From NCBI GenBank assembly GCA_037176725.1, contig JAZBRS010000013.1:9489001-9553000 (forward strand): 64,000 bases of DNA, in the 5' to 3' direction. The notes below the pieces were generated by a model. It saw only the letters and a program-made list of their open reading frames with translations. It was not told the DNA's origin and did no database searches. The position numbers were made by a program, and so were the translations under genes. This DNA comes from Posidonia oceanica. Lineage: Eukaryota > Streptophyta > Magnoliopsida > Alismatales > Posidoniaceae. Positions within the stretch are counted from its first letter, which is position 1; every line of letters starts with the position of its first letter. Shown one piece after another: positions 59,624-64,000 of the stretch.

Positions 59624-61053
59624 TGTAACGACCCCAATGTCGTTACCTCTCAACCTAGCAACCATTTTTTTTTAAAATCTTATTAGCATTTATGAACTAC
59701 AGAATTAAATTCTCACAATTACTATAAAGCAGAAATAAAATAAACTTAAATAACTTACTTACCTAGAACCCTTGATGTGTGGCAGTATGACTCATTTCCT
59801 ATATACACTAGCAACTCCAGCTCCTATCCTGCACCTGCCAAAAATAGAAACAAAGCACACGTGAGTGACCACTCAACAGGTCACCCAGCACACACCCCGG
59901 CTCGACAAACAACGTCGAGGAAATAGGAGTATCCACGCCACAAGCTAACAAACACAGGCATCTCTCCTGGATGCCACAGCAGGACATACATCACTGCCCA
60001 AACAAAGCAAACCACTGAAAACATGCCTTTGAAATCATCTTTTCTCTTTTCCTTTCAAAACCATATGCATGCTCTTTTCAAAATCTTTATGCATACTTGA
60101 AATGACCACACTAGCCAAATCAAGCCCCAAAACACACGGTCCGATCCATCACACTCCTAGTACGGACTAGACAACCCGCCATGTCTGAATACCCTCAATA
60201 GCATTCAGAACACACACACACAACACAAAGTCGGCGCTGAGACACTGCTTAGCCAAACCAATGCGCCTCACTAGCGCAAGACCTACGCCCCACAGGCGTG
60301 GCCACAAGCACAACAACCACACACACAAACAAAGTGTCGTCACTCGGGCCCAAGCGAGACACCTAGCCACAAGCAGTCCACAGAGGCGCTACCACGGTGT
60401 CCCTGCACTGCTACGGTCGACCATCCTGTGGAGGGGTGAATCGTCCTGGCCAACAAGCCTCAACAGGTCCTGTCTCTCAGTAGGACACCACAAGGTACGT
60501 CCTCTAAGCGCATTGACTCAGTGCTCCAAACCCCTAGGGCTCCTCATCCCCAGGCTCAGTCCACACCAAGCAGTCTCGGTACCCATACTAACTAGGGTAT
60601 CACTTCCAGCTACTTAGAGGTCTCATACCCCCTGTGTCCATTGCCACGATACACTATGTACAGTGAGTACCCTGGGTCCTCGGCACCCGGAACAAGCGGA
60701 GTGTCATACCTTGAAGTCCAGTCGGTACCCCCAACCCACGGACCTCAGCCTCGGCCTCGTGAACAACAATCAAGGAGTATCATACCTCCAAGATCCGACG
60801 AACACTTACCTCAGCCTCTTGGTCTTAGGACCTCAACCTAGGCAACGTGGCCGACCAACCAGGAATGTCATCACATCCCCTGATCCTGTCGACACGCCCC
60901 TCCAGTATCTTGGTCTGCCACACACAGAAAACATCGGAAAACTCTTTCAAAACCCTTGGCAAACCCATGCATTTATTTTTCAAAACTCTTTCCGAAAACC
61001 ATTTCGAAATCCTTAAATGACAACTCAAAATACCTCAAAAATACAGCACCAAG
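59624..61053 (-). repeat. 5' LTR of the iMet-primed element, interrupted
   Basis: It aligns with 54145-55558 along its length, including the terminal hairpin (59625-59646), 'ggctcgacaaacaacgtcga', 'cacaaagtcggcgctgagac' and 'accctgggtcctcggcaccc'. It breaks off at 'cagcaccaag', where the matching LTR continues 'cacaccacaaaaccacgag'. The rest should lie beyond 64000, after the inserted LTR. Confidence 0.88.
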
Positions 61054-64000
61054 TGTAGTAATCCCGATGTTCAGATCGTCCATGTACGCTGCCAAAGCTC
61101 GCGTGCACCGATCGGAATCAGGTTCACTATTAGTGGGTGTATCCGAGAAGGAAGACTTGACTCGAAAACACTTAAAAAAGGGAAAAAAGGAAAGAAAAGA
61201 AGAAGATAAGACAAATCAGAGTTGCCACCGTGTCTATTAAGTCGGGAGACAAGGAAAACCGGGGAAATGCGTGAATAAACATGCAAAACCAAGCAAAAGA
61301 TGCAATGCGATGTAATGCAAATGAAATGAGATGCAAATAATGTGACTCGTGCCTAGGATAAGGGCAATATGGTCATTGCGAGCCATGAGAAAGGGCAAGG
61401 ACTCCTATTACGTGCGGGGAAGGTGTTAGACACCCTCGACACGCCCGAGAATCAGTCTTTCTAGGCTTACGCTCACATACACAGGGAAATGCATGCTTTG
61501 AATGCCTAAGTGCCATGAATGCCTAACTGGATGCTCAAATGTGTGCTCTAAATGATGGAATGCGTGCAAGGAATTAAACGTACTATCTAAGCGCTCAGCA
61601 ATGCTGTCTGTGTTCCGAACCGGGCGAACCCTAGTCCGTGAGAACTCCAGGCAGTAAGCATCACTGCCCTAAATGCAAATACCGGCGATAAAACAAAACA
61701 GCGGTAAAACCAGGCAATGCAAGCGACATGCAAAGGGAAACCGGGGCAAACACGTAAAACGGTGCGAGAAACGAAAATGGGCATGCAAAATGGTGTAAGA
61801 AACGAAGTAGGTACGCAAAACGGTGCAAGAAACGAGGGAAAACAGGAGCGAGCACGCAAAACCATGCAAATGCAAGCAAAACAGTGCAAATACATGCAAA
61901 AATGCGAGAAAAGGACATAAATGTAATTAAAATGCAAACCTAGGGACCTATATGCAATGAAAGTGCAAAGTTAGGGACCTGAATGCAATGGATATGCAAA
62001 CCTAAAGACCTGAATGCAACTAAATGCAAACTTAGGGACCTATATGCAATGCTTTTAAAAAGATAGGGACCTGGATGCAACTAAATGCAAAGTCAGGGGC
62101 CTATATGCAATGATTTTGAAAAGATAGGGACCTGGATGCAACTAAATGCAAAATCAGGGGCCTATATGCAATGATTTTGAAAAGATAGGGACCTGGATGC
62201 AATGGAAATGCAAAGTCAGGGGCCTATATGTAGTGATTTTAAAAAGATAGGGACCTAGATGTAACTAAATGCAAAGTCAGGGGCCTATATGTAATGAAAA
62301 TGCAAAGCTAGGGACCTGGATGCAAATAAATGCAAACTTAGGGACCTAAATGCAATGAAAATGCAAAGATAGGGACCTGGATGCAATGGAAATGCAAACC
62401 TAGGGACCTGGATGCAATAAAAATAAGTCTCTGGATTTTTTAATAATGCAATAAGGTTTTAAAACAGAGATTAAATGAAATCTGAATGGACTGAGGACCT
62501 AAATGCAAATGCAATAAAATGCAGAGTCTCGAATGCAATGCAATATGGAAAAAATGCAATTTAAATAAATGCTGTGAATGCATGCAGTGGACTGAAATGC
62601 AAATTAAATAAATGCAGGGGCTAAAATGCAATGTAATATGATAAAGTATGAGATTAAATGATTTTAACAACTGAACAGAGGACTGATTTGTAAATAAAAT
62701 AAATAGCAGGAGTTAAGAGTAATGTAATAAGATAAAAACATATATTTAAATGCTATTAATCAACTGGAGGACCTAGATGTAAAATAAATAAATTGCTAGA
62801 CTAAAAACTAAGAGATGTTAAGGTATTTTGAACTGCAGGAGGACTAAGATGCAATAAAAATAAATAATAGGACTAAAACTAAAAAAAAATAAAATATTTT
62901 GAACTACAGAGGGACTAAGATGCAATAAAAATAAATGACAGGACTGCAAGTAAATGATATCAAAAGAATTTAAACTACAGCAGGACTGAAATGAAAATAA
63001 AGGAAACTACAGAAATTAAACGCAATGTAATAAAGTTTTATTCAGGAATTAAATGAAACCTAAACTACGACTGGACCTAAAAGCAAATAAATAAAACTAA
63101 AAGAAACAAATGCAATACGAAGGTAAACTAACTAAGTTAAGAAAAAATAAAACAAAAGCTAACTAATGACAATAAAAAAAAGGTGGGGACTATCGCAGCG
63201 AGCTGCAGGTGCCTGCGCTGGAGAAGGAGGCTGGCAACGGCGGAGCGGAGGCATTGGCGAGCTGCAGGGGACCTCCCTGGAGGTCGCAGGAGGGTCGACG
63301 GGGATGACGGCGGTCGGAATGGGCTAGCGACGACGACGGAGCTCTGCAGAAGGTGCTGAAGGTAGAACGGCTGTAGGAGACGACGACGGCGGAAACGGAG
63401 AGCAGGGGGATGCTCCTGGGATCGGTGCGGAGCTCGGAGCACGGTCAGCGGGGGCTGCGGACGTCCGGAGCTCGGTCTGCACAGGTCGAGCTCGTTGGAG
63501 AAGAAGACCTCTTGGCGGCGACGATTCGGCCTCCGGCGAACCAGGGACCCAATCCTAGATCTAAGGGGCTGGGAAGCAAGAAGAGGCTGAAATTAGACTA
63601 TTGGTAAGATCAGGTACCTGTTTGCGCGGCTGGAACGCTCCCCCAACCTCAGTGGGTTGAGCAGGAGCCGGTGGAGGTGGTACTACTGCTGCGGACGTCC
63701 CCGGTGGCGCACGACGATTCGGACGAGTTGCTGGTGCTGCTCCGGAGCTCAGGAGCTGGTCAGGAGCGAAGTTGCACGCTTGCAGGAGGGAGACGGATTT
63801 TTGGATACTGCTGGTGGAGCTGGAGGTGGAGGTGGCACTCTATCGCTCTCTGGGCCGAGTGGAACACTCCGGTGGCTTGCTGGTGGCTCAGTGAAGATGG
63901 AGGAAGGGCTGAATTGGGTGGAAGGCGGCTGTGGAGGGAGTTTACTGGTTTGGTCATTTTGGGTGGAATCGGGTGTAGAGGTGTTCGGTGTGGTGTGTGG
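61054..64000 (-). mobile_element. LTR of a Tat/Ogre-like element, minus orientation, runs off the window
   Basis: The plus-strand edge 'tgtagtaatcccgatgttca' is the inverse of an LTR end '...gggattactaca', and the next 600 bp are the inverse of the tail of the 14.5-kb element's LTR ('gctcgcgtgcaccgatcgga', 'gacttgactcgaaaa', then 'aaagggcaaggactcctatt' near 61392 and the 'gtaagcatcactgcc' region). Then follow a TGCAT-type (here ATGCA) region and a GC-rich part (63180-63960) matching the layout of that LTR in reverse. It is either a 3' LTR of a minus-strand element or a solo LTR. Its start is not reached. Confidence 0.88.
61905..62420. repeat. 30/61-bp tandem array inside the minus-strand LTR
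   Basis: 'agggacctggatgcaactaa' and 'aggggcctatatgcaatgat' alternate, making a roughly 61-bp composite unit of two ~30-bp half-units over 62040-62300, with simpler ~30-bp units on both sides. A separate array of about 36 bp ('gcaaaacggtgcaagaaacg') precedes it at 61750-61870. Confidence 0.85.

Larger units (their letters stand above)
54145..61053 (-). mobile_element. Minus-strand non-autonomous LTR retrotransposon with tRNA-iMet primer site, partly in window
   Basis: Two direct repeats start at 54145 and 59624 on the plus strand ('tgtaacgacc(t/c)caatgtcgt'). On the minus strand the order is 5' LTR (interrupted at 61053), GAA spacer, primer site TGGTATCAGAGC (59620-59609), about 2.3 kb internal region, purine-rich tract, 3' LTR (57296-54145, TGTAACATCC...GGTCGTTACA). 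The internal region holds no Gag or Pol domain. A 40-bp tandem array fills about a quarter of it. One minus-strand frame (59543-59343) begins with a hydrophobic, signal-like segment (MHSCTLILSIFLLAVLESAF) after an intron-like leader, unassigned. The candidate left TSD is attgg (54140-54144); the right copy is outside the window. Confidence 0.85.

Noticed and set aside
54145..59650. Plus-strand orientation for the 54-61 kb LTR element
   Set aside because: The primer site TGGTATCAGAGC is on the minus strand next to the right-hand LTR, so the element reads leftwards.

Overview
This is a stretch of plant nuclear DNA, almost certainly from a flowering plant with a large, repeat-rich genome. The species cannot be named from the sequence. 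The evidence is nested LTR retrotransposons with 5-bp target-site duplications (TSDs), hAT and PIF/Harbinger elements with 8-bp and TTA TSDs, a plant Helitron relic, and decayed fragments of plant gene families (a class-I carboxylesterase and a DUF3537 membrane protein). I see no intact host gene and no tRNA, rRNA or CRISPR.

Layout. 0-14.5 kb: AT-rich sequence with two exon-like pieces of an unidentified broken gene, a non-autonomous hAT element in the putative intron, a degenerate ~0.4-kb tandem repeat (4.4-6.1 kb), a Helitron protein relic (7.6-8.1 kb), several local tandem duplications, and a local duplication at 10.6-13.9 kb, one copy of which carries a Harbinger MITE while the other shows the empty site. 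14.5-30.4 kb: one complete 15.9-kb LTR retrotransposon, probably of the Ty3/gypsy Tat/Ogre lineage, with 4-5 kb LTRs, a perfect 5-bp TSD, a gag gene with three in-frame stops, no pol, and a ~36-copy 50-bp tandem array between gag and the 3' LTR. 31.2-33.7 kb: a solo LTR of a related family in inverted orientation. 34.3-34.7 kb: the C-terminal half of a carboxylesterase, broken. 34.9-39.3 kb: MITE-like elements, one split by a copia-type solo LTR. 41.5-45.2 kb: two hAT elements of the TTF-type/ZMYM1-like family, the first with perfect ends and TSD. 45.8-46.1 kb: an N-terminal DUF3537 fragment. 47.6-54.1 kb: two related long-TIR (Mutator-like?) elements. 54.1-61.1 kb: a minus-strand non-autonomous LTR element with an initiator-Met primer site and a 40-bp tandem array. 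Its 5' LTR is broken at 61,053 by a minus-strand LTR related to the 14.5-30.4 kb element, which runs off the window.

How the parts work together. Nothing here looks like a host pathway. The coherent biology is retrotransposition. The 15.9-kb element keeps all cis signals (LTR ends, primer site, polypurine tract) and once supplied Gag, but would have depended on another element for protease, reverse transcriptase, RNase H and integrase. The minus-strand element at 54-61 kb lacks recognisable protein genes and would be fully dependent. Both carry short-period tandem arrays in their internal regions, and arrays also occur inside LTRs. This is the most distinctive theme of the window and is consistent with such elements acting as nurseries for satellite DNA.
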